DNA of 11,072 bases from Flavobacteriales bacterium (GTDB taxonomy: Bacteria > Bacteroidota > Bacteroidia > Flavobacteriales_E > Vicingaceae): NCBI GenBank assembly GCA_029262915.1, contig JAJCYN010000172.1, positions 1-11,072 on the forward strand. Direction: 5' to 3'. Positions within the stretch are counted from its first letter, which is position 1. Every line of letters starts with the position of its first letter. The position numbers and the translations under genes are program-made. This document shows, one piece after another, positions 1 through 7,400 of the stretch. Below the pieces are notes generated by a model. The model had not been told where the DNA came from, did not search any database, and saw only the letters and a list, made by a program, of their open reading frames with translations.

Positions 1-401
1 ATTGTTTTTGCTGCAATTTGATCAGAAGGGGCTGTAATAGTAACTACTAACTGAGATTCAGACCACACCTCTTTTCTAACAGTTAGCTTAGTCTTCTTTG
101 TAGGTTCAATATTTACCATAATAATATTTCTGGTCGTATGAAATATTCGTGCAAATGATCTATGTGGAACTTGAATTAAATTAAACAGTGCTTCTCTCTG
201 TGGCAAACCAACTTGTTCTTGAGAAAATATTTTCTGAATTGCCTGTCCCGTTTGATAGTTGTAATAGGATGAATCAACTACTACCAATAAATCTCCTGAT
301 TTACCCGTACAACTTGGTAAAACTCTCTCATTAATTTCATCACAAGAAATGATAGTAAATGGAATTACTAATAGAAGTAGAAATTTAAACATGAGATTCA
401 T
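1..401 (-). CDS. DUF4837 family lipoprotein, 3' end cut by window edge
   Basis: My translation of the minus strand from ATG at 399-401 stays open for 133 codons to the window edge, so the C-terminus is missing. Residues 1-20 (MNLMFKFLLLLVIPFTIISC) form a lipoprotein signal peptide with lipobox I-I-S-C and the acylated cysteine at position 20, so the protein is probably an envelope lipoprotein. The rest matches what I remember of DUF4837: a 'GKSGDLLVVVD' strand near residues 33-43, then 'GLPQREALFNLIQVP' (65-79) and 'FHTTRNIIMVNI' (87-98). The family's function is unknown to me. It starts 10 bp after the transglycosylase stop on the same strand, so it is the last visible gene of the tatA operon. 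A second in-frame ATG at 390-392 is an alternative start, and both keep the signal peptide. The family call rests on memory of the motif order, not on a profile search. Confidence 0.82.
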   Translation of the reverse strand, partial: MNLMFKFLLLLVIPFTIISCDEINERVLPSCTGKSGDLLVVVDSSYYNYQTGQAIQKIFSQEQVGLPQREALFNLIQVPHRSFARIFHTTRNIIMVNIEPTKKTKLTVRKEVWSESQLVVTITAPSDQIAAKT

Positions 402-411
402 ATTGAACGAT

Positions 412-1899
412 TTAACCAACTGGCTTAATTTTAAGTTTGGTTCCTAGCTTGAGTTTTTTAATGTCTATCGCCTTATTTAATTTTTGGATTTGTTCAATGC
501 TAACTCCATCATATTTATTAGCAATATCCCAAAGGTTATCACCAGATTTTACCGTATGATACAAATACTTTCCATCTGATTTTGGTTGAGATTTTTCCGC
601 ATCTACTTTAGCTTTTTTCTTGTTTTGAACTGCGTAACTCGGTTTTGCATAGATGTACAGTTTTTGTCCAATTTTTAATCTATCATTATATAAATTATTC
701 CAATCTTTTATTTGGCTGACCCTGCAATGATAGCGTTGGGCTATTGAGCCTAGTACATCTCCACTTTTCACCCGATACACAACTGCATCTCCTCTTTTTG
801 TTGGTGCTATAATTTTATTTTGAGCAACTGCAATGCTATCTTTTTTGTCTTGCTCTGTTTTAAGTGCATAAATGGTTGCCTCGTTAGTTAAAAAATCACC
901 CATTTTTTCTACTGGTAAGCATAACGTATTTGCTTCTCCAATATTTGGAATAAAATTTTGTTTGTATGTTGGATTCAAAAATTCAATATATTCAATAGGA
1001 ATATCTAAATATTCAGAAATTTGGGCAAAAGACAAATGATCTGAAAGGCCGATAGTATCTACTTTAAAACAAGAGATATCTGGAGTTTTTGGATAAATAT
1101 TATGTTCTGATGCATAAGCCATAATATAATTAACCGCTAAAAAAGCAGGAACATAACCTCTTGTTTCTCTTGGCAAAAAATTTCTTATTTCCCAATAGCT
1201 CTTTTTACCTCCTGATCTTCTAATTGCTTTATTCACATTTCCAGGTCCACAGTTATAAGCTGCAAGAGCCAAATCCCAATCATTATACATTTTATGCAAT
1301 GATTTTAAATACCTACAAGCCGCATCAGTGGATTTATATACATCACTTCTTTCATCATAATAAGAGGTAACTTCTAACCCAAACATTTTTCCTGTAGGAT
1401 ACATAAATTGCCACAATCCTGTTGCTCCAACTCTAGATTTTGCCTTGGGATTTAAAGCAGATTCAATAATTGGTAAATATTTTAGCTCTAACGGGATATT
1501 ATATTTATCCAGACTTGCTTCAAAAATTGGAAAATAGACCGGAGCTAAGCCCAGCATTTTTGCTGTAATTCTTTTCCTTCTTTTTGCATAAAGATTTACA
1601 TAACCTTTTACATAACTATTGTAAACGATACTAAAAGGAGAATTTGAATTTAATGCCTCAAACCGATTATAATAAGTTAAACTATCAAAAACCGGAACAG
1701 AATCTTTGGCATAACCATTTGTATTTAACTCCTCAACATTATCAGTAAATCCCAAACTTTCCAAGTAACCAGAAGCCATCATACTATCAATTGCCGCCAA
1801 AACCGGATCATCGTTTAACATTGTTTTAGGCGAATCTTTTGTTTGAGCAAAAGAACTTGCTGCAACTAAAAATGTTATGGTTAGAAATTTAAACTTCAT
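412..1899 (-). CDS. mltD: MltD-like membrane-bound/periplasmic lytic transglycosylase with two LysM domains
   Basis: This enzyme should cleave the glycan strands of peptidoglycan between MurNAc and GlcNAc, forming 1,6-anhydroMurNAc ends, outside the inner membrane. The 495-residue protein starts with a signal peptide (residues 1-19, ending SSFAQ). The SLT family-1 domain covers about 125-265: catalytic Glu146 in 'PIIESALNP', 'GATGLWQFM' at 158-166 and 'AAYNCGPGNV' at 213-222, all intact. Two LysM peptidoglycan-binding domains follow at about 374-418 and 447-492, joined by a Lys-rich linker. This order matches MltD. No lipobox is visible, so it may be periplasmic rather than lipid-anchored. 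The ATG overlaps by 4 nt (ATGA) the stop of a short open frame upstream, described separately. The DUF4837 lipoprotein follows 10 bp downstream, so the two are probably cotranscribed. Confidence 0.95.
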   Translation of the reverse strand: MKFKFLTITFLVAASSFAQTKDSPKTMLNDDPVLAAIDSMMASGYLESLGFTDNVEELNTNGYAKDSVPVFDSLTYYNRFEALNSNSPFSIVYNSYVKGYVNLYAKRRKRITAKMLGLAPVYFPIFEASLDKYNIPLELKYLPIIESALNPKAKSRVGATGLWQFMYPTGKMFGLEVTSYYDERSDVYKSTDAACRYLKSLHKMYNDWDLALAAYNCGPGNVNKAIRRSGGKKSYWEIRNFLPRETRGYVPAFLAVNYIMAYASEHNIYPKTPDISCFKVDTIGLSDHLSFAQISEYLDIPIEYIEFLNPTYKQNFIPNIGEANTLCLPVEKMGDFLTNEATIYALKTEQDKKDSIAVAQNKIIAPTKRGDAVVYRVKSGDVLGSIAQRYHCRVSQIKDWNNLYNDRLKIGQKLYIYAKPSYAVQNKKKAKVDAEKSQPKSDGKYLYHTVKSGDNLWDIANKYDGVSIEQIQKLNKAIDIKKLKLGTKLKIKPVG

Positions 1900-2060
1900 T
1901 CTTTATTAAACGTTATTACTACTTTATTGTTATCTTTTATATTGTCACTTAAAGCATCAACAGAAATAATTTCAAAAAAATTCAACTACTTCATGCATCT
2001 CTTTAAGAGGTGTATCTATTTTTCTATTAAGAAATCTTGAATAAAGGGGGTCCGCGTCAA
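1896..2060 (-). pseudogene. Possible remnant of a small gene between tatA and mltD, frameshifted in a T7 run
   Basis: The 182-bp gap between tatA and mltD holds two minus-strand open stretches that join if one T is removed from the seven-T run at 1974-1980. The upstream part reads '...DADPLYSRFLNRK...KEMHEVVEFF' and stops at TGA (1974-1972). The downstream part reads 'EIISVDALSDNI...VVITFNKE' and stops at TGA 1898-1896, overlapping the mltD ATG as ATGA. That overlap is typical of cotranscribed genes and suggests the 3' part was or is coding. I do not recognise the protein. The 5' end has no clear ATG and runs into repeat-like sequence (2046-2074), so the gene would be truncated as well as frameshifted. 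It may equally be chance open frame in an A+T-rich spacer. Confidence 0.3.
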
Positions 2061-2074
2061 ACACGAAATGACGA
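2046..2074. repeat. Dispersed intergenic repeat-like element with imperfect hairpin
   Basis: Just after the tatA stop, the minus strand reads GTCATTTCGTGTTTGACGCG followed by GACCCC. It has the form of the widespread bacterial intergenic repeat 'GTCATTCCGTGTTTGACACGGAATC', whose two halves pair to form a short hairpin (here TCGTGT with ACGCGGA, imperfectly). The resemblance is from memory, and only one copy lies in this window. Sitting directly after tatA, it could affect mRNA processing or partially end transcription. Confidence 0.4.
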
Positions 2075-2081
2075 TTAGAAA

Positions 2082-2282
2082 TTATTTCAATTTATCAGCT
2101 TCTTTTTCTTCTGATTTAGCACCTTCTTCTCCTTCTTTCATTCCATCCTTAAACTCTTTAATTCCAGAGCCCATTCCTCTCATTAGCTGAGGGATTTTTT
2201 TTCCTCCAAACAACAATAAAACGATTGCAACAATTAATGCTATTTGCCATGGTCCAATAAATCCTAATAATATAGTGTTCAT
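2082..2282 (-). CDS. tatA: Sec-independent protein translocase subunit TatA/TatE
   Basis: This 66-residue protein is the pore-forming TatA/E component of twin-arginine translocation, which exports folded proteins across the inner membrane after TatC recognises their RR signal. It has the standard layout: a short N-terminus, one transmembrane helix at about 8-25 ('[17 protein letters not shown]'), a hinge 'FGGKKIPQL' at 25-33, an amphipathic helix at about 30-50 ('[16 protein letters not shown]'), and a charged acidic/Lys-rich tail. Length and motifs are normal for Bacteroidota TatA. No tatC is in the window, so the partner gene is elsewhere. It is the first gene of a minus-strand envelope cluster with the lytic transglycosylase and DUF4837 lipoprotein. 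A promoter-like TACCTTTA lies about 45 bp upstream of the ATG, in the gap after the CPBP gene. Confidence 0.95.
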   Translation of the reverse strand: MNTILLGFIGPWQIALIVAIVLLLFGGKKIPQLMRGMGSGIKEFKDGMKEGEEGAKSEEKEADKLK

Positions 2283-2326
2283 GTCTTTATTTTTTTATCG
2301 CTATAAACTAGTCGATTAATAGCTTG

Positions 2327-2334
2327 TAAAGGTA
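2327..2334 (-). promoter_or_regulatory. Putative -7 element for tatA operon
   Basis: The minus strand reads TACCTTTA, 7 of 8 matches to the Bacteroidota -7 consensus TAnnTTTG, 44 nt before the tatA ATG. No good TTTG -33 box is visible; the nearest is a GTTTA about 15 nt upstream, at the end of the CPBP gene. It is the only such element in the 65-bp spacer and would drive tatA, mltD and DUF4837. Confidence 0.35.
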
Positions 2335-2347
2335 CAAAAGATTTTAA

Positions 2348-3289
2348 TTAAACTGATATAGGGCTACTGTTTTGATTATTTACTTGTTCTTTTTGATTTA
2401 CTTTTCTAATTAAATAGAATATAACAACGGAAAAAATAAAGCTTCCTACATAAATAATAATACTGTTTTCGCTTTCTTCAAAAATAGAAATATCAGCATT
2501 TTTTAAACTTTCTGGAAAAAAATAACTCGCAATCACTACACTTCCATTATTGATAAAATGTCCCAAAATAGGTAACCATAAAGATTTTGACCATAAAAAA
2601 ATGTAGCCAAACATTAATCCTAATAATAATCTGGGAAAAAACCCAAAAAACTGCATATGCAACGCACTAAATAGAATAGATGTTACCCAAACACCGATAT
2701 GAGGGCTATTAAACCAATTTATAAATATTTTTTGCAATACGCCTCTAAACAATAATTCCTCTCCTAAAGCTGGAATAACTGCGACAATTATTAAAATATA
2801 AAACAGGCTTCCAAGCCCGTCAAAAGTCAAAAACGCTCTGGTTAAATCTTCTGCCTCTCTTTCACTACTATGCATCCATTCTTCAACACCACTCATAAAT
2901 TCAGGTAAAACCATATTCGCATTTAGTTCAATAAGCCAGGAAATAAAAGGGGTTGAAATAATCATCAAAATTAAAATCAAAACATAGTTTACTGGCTTAT
3001 TCCATTTATCTAAACTTAATTTTTTAAGTGGTTTTTTTGAGGTAAATAGTCCATAAGCAATGGGTGGAACTAAAAACAACCCTATTGCACTTAAAAGCTG
3101 AAACATTTTTAATCCTTCAATAACTTTTGGATCGCCATAATTGTTTAAACTAGAAATATCAACATCATACACAACAATGGTCATTAATCCTCCTACAATA
3201 GAAAAAAGAATAACAGAAATTAAACACAAACTCAATATTAAAATAAGCTGTAAAAAAGGTTTGTTGTCTATTTCTAAACGCGATGCCAT
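2348..3289 (-). CDS. CPBP family intramembrane glutamic endopeptidase (Abi/CAAX-like)
   Basis: This 313-residue polytopic membrane protein has all three conserved CPBP/Abi (PF02517) motifs: 'GEELLFRG' at 176-183 (EExxxR, with Glu177, Glu178 and Arg182), 'FSALH' at 207-211 (FxxxH, His211), and 'HFINN' at 244-248 (His244, Asn247/Asn248). These residues form the active site in the Rce1-type glutamate proteases, so the protein looks catalytically competent. Hydrophobic segments lie at about 12-42, 63-82, 101-121, 160-176, 197-211, 217-240 and 276-295. Bacterial members process membrane or secreted peptides or take part in bacteriocin immunity; the substrate here cannot be read from sequence. It is divergent from dusB, with only 27 bp between start codons, so the two share a promoter region. 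The tatA promoter lies just after its stop. Confidence 0.93.
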   Translation of the reverse strand: MASRLEIDNKPFLQLILILSLCLISVILFSIVGGLMTIVVYDVDISSLNNYGDPKVIEGLKMFQLLSAIGLFLVPPIAYGLFTSKKPLKKLSLDKWNKPVNYVLILILMIISTPFISWLIELNANMVLPEFMSGVEEWMHSSEREAEDLTRAFLTFDGLGSLFYILIIVAVIPALGEELLFRGVLQKIFINWFNSPHIGVWVTSILFSALHMQFFGFFPRLLLGLMFGYIFLWSKSLWLPILGHFINNGSVVIASYFFPESLKNADISIFEESENSIIIYVGSFIFSVVIFYLIRKVNQKEQVNNQNSSPISV

Positions 3290-3299
3290 ATTTATATAT

Positions 3300-3307
3300 T
3301 AATTTTG
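3300..3307 (+). promoter_or_regulatory. Putative -7 element for dusB
   Basis: TAATTTTG is a perfect match to TAnnTTTG and ends 9 nt before the dusB ATG at 3317. A transcript starting the usual few bases downstream would have almost no 5' leader. No convincing -33 TTTG is visible, because the upstream bases are the 5' end of the divergent CPBP gene. Confidence 0.4.
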
Positions 3308-3311
3308 ACCG

Positions 3312-3319
3312 CAAAGATG
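3312..3319 (-). promoter_or_regulatory. Putative -7 element for the CPBP gene, overlapping the dusB start codon
   Basis: The minus strand reads CATCTTTG, 7 of 8 matches to TAnnTTTG, ending 22 nt before the CPBP ATG. It overlaps the dusB ATG (3317-3319) and sits 4 bp from the opposing dusB -7 element, so polymerases at the two sites would exclude each other. No clear -33 box is seen. Confidence 0.3.
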
Positions 3320-4294
3320 GTAAAAATTGCTGACATAGAATTAGGAGAATTCCCGCTATTACTTGCCCCTATGGAAGATGTAAGCGACCCTCCCTTCCGT
3401 GCCTTATGTAAAGAAAATGGTGCTGATTTAATGTACACTGAGTTTATTTCTTCTGAAGGGTTAATAAGGGACGCAGTTAAAAGCGTACAGAAGTTAGACA
3501 TTTTTGAATATGAGCGACCTATTGGGATACAAATTTTTGGCAACAACATTGAGTCAATGAAGCGAGCAACTGAAGTAACTACTCAAGCCAATCCAGATAT
3601 TATTGACATTAATTACGGTTGTCCAGTAAAAAAAGTAGCTGGCAAAGGTTCTGGGGCTGGAATTTTACAAAACATTCCTAAAATGGTAGAAATGACAAAG
3701 GAAATCGTAAAATCTACTCATTTACCTGTTACTGTTAAAACCCGTTTGGGCTGGAACGAAGAAACTAAGTACATTGTTGAAGTTGCTGAACGATTACAAG
3801 ATGTGGGTATAAAGGGAATCTCAATACATGGCAGAACACGTAAACAAATGTATAAAGGTAAGGCTGACTGGACCTTAATTGGTGAAGTAAAAAACAATCC
3901 TAGAATGCACATTCCTGTTTTTGGCAATGGTGACATTGCCACTCCGGAGGATGTTGTTGAAGTAAAAAATAAGTAGGGTGTCGATGGGGTAATGATAGGC
4001 AGGGCGAGTATTGGTTACCCCTGGATTTTTAATGAGATTAAGCACTTTATGGCAACTGGAGAACATTTGTCCGAACCAACTATACAAAACAGAATAGATG
4101 TTACTCGTAAACATTTAGAAATGGCCATAAAATGGAAAGGAGAAAAATTAGGTGTGTTAGAAATGCGTAGGCATTATGCCAATTATTTTAAGGGAATAGC
4201 TCATTTTAAACCTCATCGAATGAAACTCGTTACTCAAGATGATGCACTTGATGTTTATGCTGCTTTGGATGAAATCCGGGAAAAATTTGTTTAA
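3317..4294 (+). pseudogene. dusB: tRNA-dihydrouridine synthase DusB, interrupted by one in-frame TAG
   Basis: DusB is an FMN-dependent enzyme that reduces specific uridines in the tRNA D-loop to dihydrouridine. From ATG 3317 the frame spans 325 codons, normal length for the family, but codon 220 is TAG (3974-3976). The reading frame is unchanged on both sides, so this is a single nonsense substitution, not a frameshift. Visible motifs: 'LLLAPMEDVSDPPFR' (14-28), catalytic Cys102 in 'INYGCPVKKVAGKGSGAG', Lys141 in 'VTVKTRLGW', 'HGRTR' (171-175) and 'GNGDI' (203-207). After the stop come '[10 protein letters not shown]' (221-230, FMN-phosphate binding) and the helical tRNA-binding domain (about 243-325). 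The stop falls where homologues usually have Tyr or similar ('K-Y-G-V-D-G'), and TAT or TAC is one base from TAG. A product ending at 219 would lack part of the FMN site and all of the C-terminal domain. A TTG at 3305 could extend the frame by four codons, but ATG 3317 fits the family. Sequencing error remains possible. Confidence 0.9.
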
Positions 4295-4300
4295 CTAAAC

Positions 4301-4376
4301 TGTCATTCTGAACAACATTTTGTCATCCTGAGCCTGTCGAAGGACATACAAAATAAAGTGATGAATCTTTGTATTC
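4301..4376 (+). repeat. Dispersed intergenic repeat, plus-oriented copy
   Basis: Directly after dusB, this A+T-rich stretch starts GTCATTCTGAACA and continues into TCATCCTGAGCCTGTCGAAG, a motif common between genes in Bacteroidota (from memory), then GAATCTTTG. Its core at 4318-4345 is a perfect 28-bp match, in inverted orientation, to 8961-8988 on the other side of the giant gene. Such elements are non-coding; their position after a stop codon suggests a role at transcript ends. Confidence 0.75.
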
Positions 4377-4387
4377 GAATAATTAAA

Positions 4388-4487
4388 GGATAAATAGACA
4401 ACAAGATTCTTCGGCTTTAATTTTCTCCACGCTAAACCATAGGAAAACAGCTTTTGCCCGTTTCGCAAAACATACTCGGTATGACAA
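4388..4487 (-). repeat. Dispersed intergenic repeat, minus-oriented copy with hairpins; possible terminator of the giant gene
   Basis: Read on the minus strand, this copy begins TTTGTCATACCGAGTATG right after the giant gene's stop and ends with AAGCCGAAGAATCTTGTTGT. Two small inverted repeats are visible: CATAC/GTATG with a 3-nt loop (4471-4483) and TTTTGC/GCAAAA with a 7-nt loop (4452-4470). The end at 4388-4423 matches 8902-8937 in the same orientation at about 31 of 36 positions, so the two spacers hold copies of one element. With the plus-oriented copy next to it, it forms an inverted pair between two convergent genes, a plausible bidirectional transcript end. No T-tract typical of an intrinsic terminator follows. 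Confidence 0.65.
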
Positions 4488-4488
4488 A

Positions 4489-7400
4489 TTAATCCTTTAA
4501 AATCTGTTTTACAAATACTTCATCATCTACAATTAACTGCAAATAATAGATTCCGTTGCTGTATTTGGTAATGTTCATTTCTACTTTTTGCTGACCAACA
4601 GGAATTGTTTTTTCCAATATTAATTTAGAGGTTGCATCCAATAACTTAACCATAACCTCTTTGTTTAAATCAGCAGGTTTTTCAATAGTAAATAGGCCTG
4701 TATTTGGGTTGGGGTAAATTAAAATTCCAAAATTATTAGTTGTTTCATTAATGCCAACGCAAACCTCAACTGTTATTACCGTTGTATCACTATTTATACA
4801 TGAGTTTCCATCTGTATACGTGTAAATTACATTATGTGTTCCAACTCCAGCAGCAGTAGGATTAAAATTACCTCCACCTACGCCTGTTCCAGTATAATTA
4901 CCTCCAATAGGAGAACCAACAGGTAACACCACCGAATTTCCATTAGCACAGATGCTATCTGGAGAAAAAGGTAAAATTGTTACAGTTGGCAAAGCAGTTA
5001 CAGTAAGGGTGGTAGATAAAATACTATCACAACCTGTTATCGTTTGTAAGCTGTCATAATAAATTCCACTACTGTTTTGATAAATACCATATAGTAGAAT
5101 ACTATCTCCTTGGCAAATGCTAGCATTTTGTATAAAATTGTACGATGGTAGAACAATAAGATCTATTGACATAATACTGTCACAACCTAGATAAGATATT
5201 AAAGTGTCTAAAAATGTTCCTGTAGTTTTTCTATACATTCCACCAATCCAAACACTATCTCCATGACAAATAATGTTATTCCTATTTGTAATTAGAATAG
5301 CAGGTAAAACTGTTATAGGAACAATAGTATCTTTAGAGCATAGAGCATTGTTAATAGTCAATTTTAAATTAAACGATCCAACTGTGTCGGTTAACCAATT
5401 TAACGTGTCATTTGTTGTTGAATGAAATGAATCAATAACCCAGAAAACATCGCTAACATCACTTTCTGGAGTATGCGAAAATAAATTTTCCCCCAAACAC
5501 AAGGTAGTCGAAACAGTATTAATTATAGTAAAGTCACAATCGTAAATGGTGTTAAATTCTTGGTTTGTAATTACAGCAGGATTAGCATCAAAATAAATGT
5601 GTCCAGTATTTTTAATAATAGTTCCAGGAGGTAAATTTGGTTTCATATCAATTTTAAAACGTACAAACCCATGACTAGCTAATTCACTCGTATTACTATC
5701 TGGCAGCATAATATTATTAAATCTAAACACTGCCTCTCCATCCTGTTCAATCCATATCTGCATTGAATCACTACTTGCTATTGGTTGTAATGAATTCCAA
5801 TCTAAATTAATATCTAGTTGATCCCTAACCATTACAGTAATTGCCGTATCGTTTCCTGTATTTTGAAAACGGATTAGATAATCTAAAACACCGTCCTTTA
5901 AGATGAAACCTTCCACATCAAGACCTTGAGGTCTTACTCTTTTATCATTTGGATCATAGCTACATCTTGACTCTTGTTCTAATGAATCTGTATTTGTATA
6001 TATAACATTTCCTGCCGTATCAAGTTGATGAACAGTAATAAAAGAAAGTAATGTATCGCCAATAGTAGTTGCAGGGGGCATTATGACCGACACAACTACC
6101 TGTTTATCACTTAGATATGGTAAGCTATCATAATGCCAGTAAATGTTTTTTCCATTAATAGAATCTGGAAATATATTGGACGTAATAAATCCAATTGAAT
6201 CATCTAATAACAAATGAATAGATCCACTGGGTAAGGTTGTATATTCATTATGGATGTTAATTGTAAATAATATTGTGTCATTACACCTTGGAAACCCAGC
6301 AGTTAAAGACGGCATAATCAATGTTAAGGAACTATCCGGATAGAATCCAAAATTTAAGCTATCAATGACTGGGTTACTACTAGTTAGTTGTATCGTAAAT
6401 GAATTTGAATCGGTTGTCAAATTCCATAAAGTATCAAAAAAATGGTTTATAGTAAAGTAACCAGTATCGGGTGTGCTAAGCACATAATCTCCAAGGCTAT
6501 TTGAGTAATTAATTAATCCCGAAGGTGAAAGATGAACTTTCTGCAATGACAACCCTACCTCTCCATTATCAAAAATTCCATTCTGATTAATATCTCCAAA
6601 AAAATTCCCTTTTAGCCTATAGATTGAAGAATTAAAATTTTCAATTAAATTAATTCGTTTATCAATGCATAAAATATCAGGATCTCCATCAGCGTCCATA
6701 TCTTCAGCCATAGCATAATGAGCATCAACGTTCGAATTGGTAATAATAGATTTAGATTGAAAAATTCCTCCCCCTAGGTTATCAAACCAAAATATTTGGT
6801 TTGCAATTGCCGATGTCGCAATAATTTCGTTATCACCATCTGCATCTAAGTCAATTGCAAAAACTGATCTAGCACCTGCAATTGTATTAGAGATAACTTG
6901 CTGTAATCCAAAACTACCTCCTCCTTGATTTTCAATCCAAGATATGGTATTATCATTTGCCGAGGCAAAAACAACATCATTATCCAAGTCACCATCTATA
7001 TCTATAGAATAAACAGATTTTGCCCCATCTGCAACTGCAATTACCTGCTGAGAGCCAAAAACCCCACTGCCCAAATTTTCATACCAAGCAATCTTATCAT
7101 CATTTTCTGATGCAGATAACACATCCGCGTCTCCATCATTATCAAGATCAATAGCAAAAACTGACTTTGCGCCATCTGCACTTGACGAAATTATGTTTTT
7201 GGTAGTATCAATATTTCCCCCACCCAAATTTTCATGCCAGATAACCAAACCTGATAAAGATGTGGATAAAACATCTAAATCCAAATCCCCATCCAAGTCT
7301 TTTGCATAAACACTGGTCGCCCAACCAGACTGAGTCGATATGATATTAACTGTCGTGTCAAAATTTCCTCCGCCTAAATTTTCAAAATAACCTATTAGAT

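Noticed and set aside
3305..3316. dusB starting at TTG 3305
   Set aside because: It would add four residues beyond the usual N-terminus and would place the start inside the -7 element; ATG at 3317 fits the family better.
3292..3942. Minus-strand open frames opposite dusB (3292-3549, 3718-3942)
   Set aside because: They overlap a strongly supported gene on the other strand, show no recognisable domain and have no promoter or start context.
3974..3976. Programmed recoding of the dusB TAG (pyrrolysine or a reassigned amber codon)
   Set aside because: The context predicts ordinary Tyr, DusB is not known to use a special residue there, and rbfA ends with a genuine TAG at 10200-10202, so TAG works as a stop in this genome.
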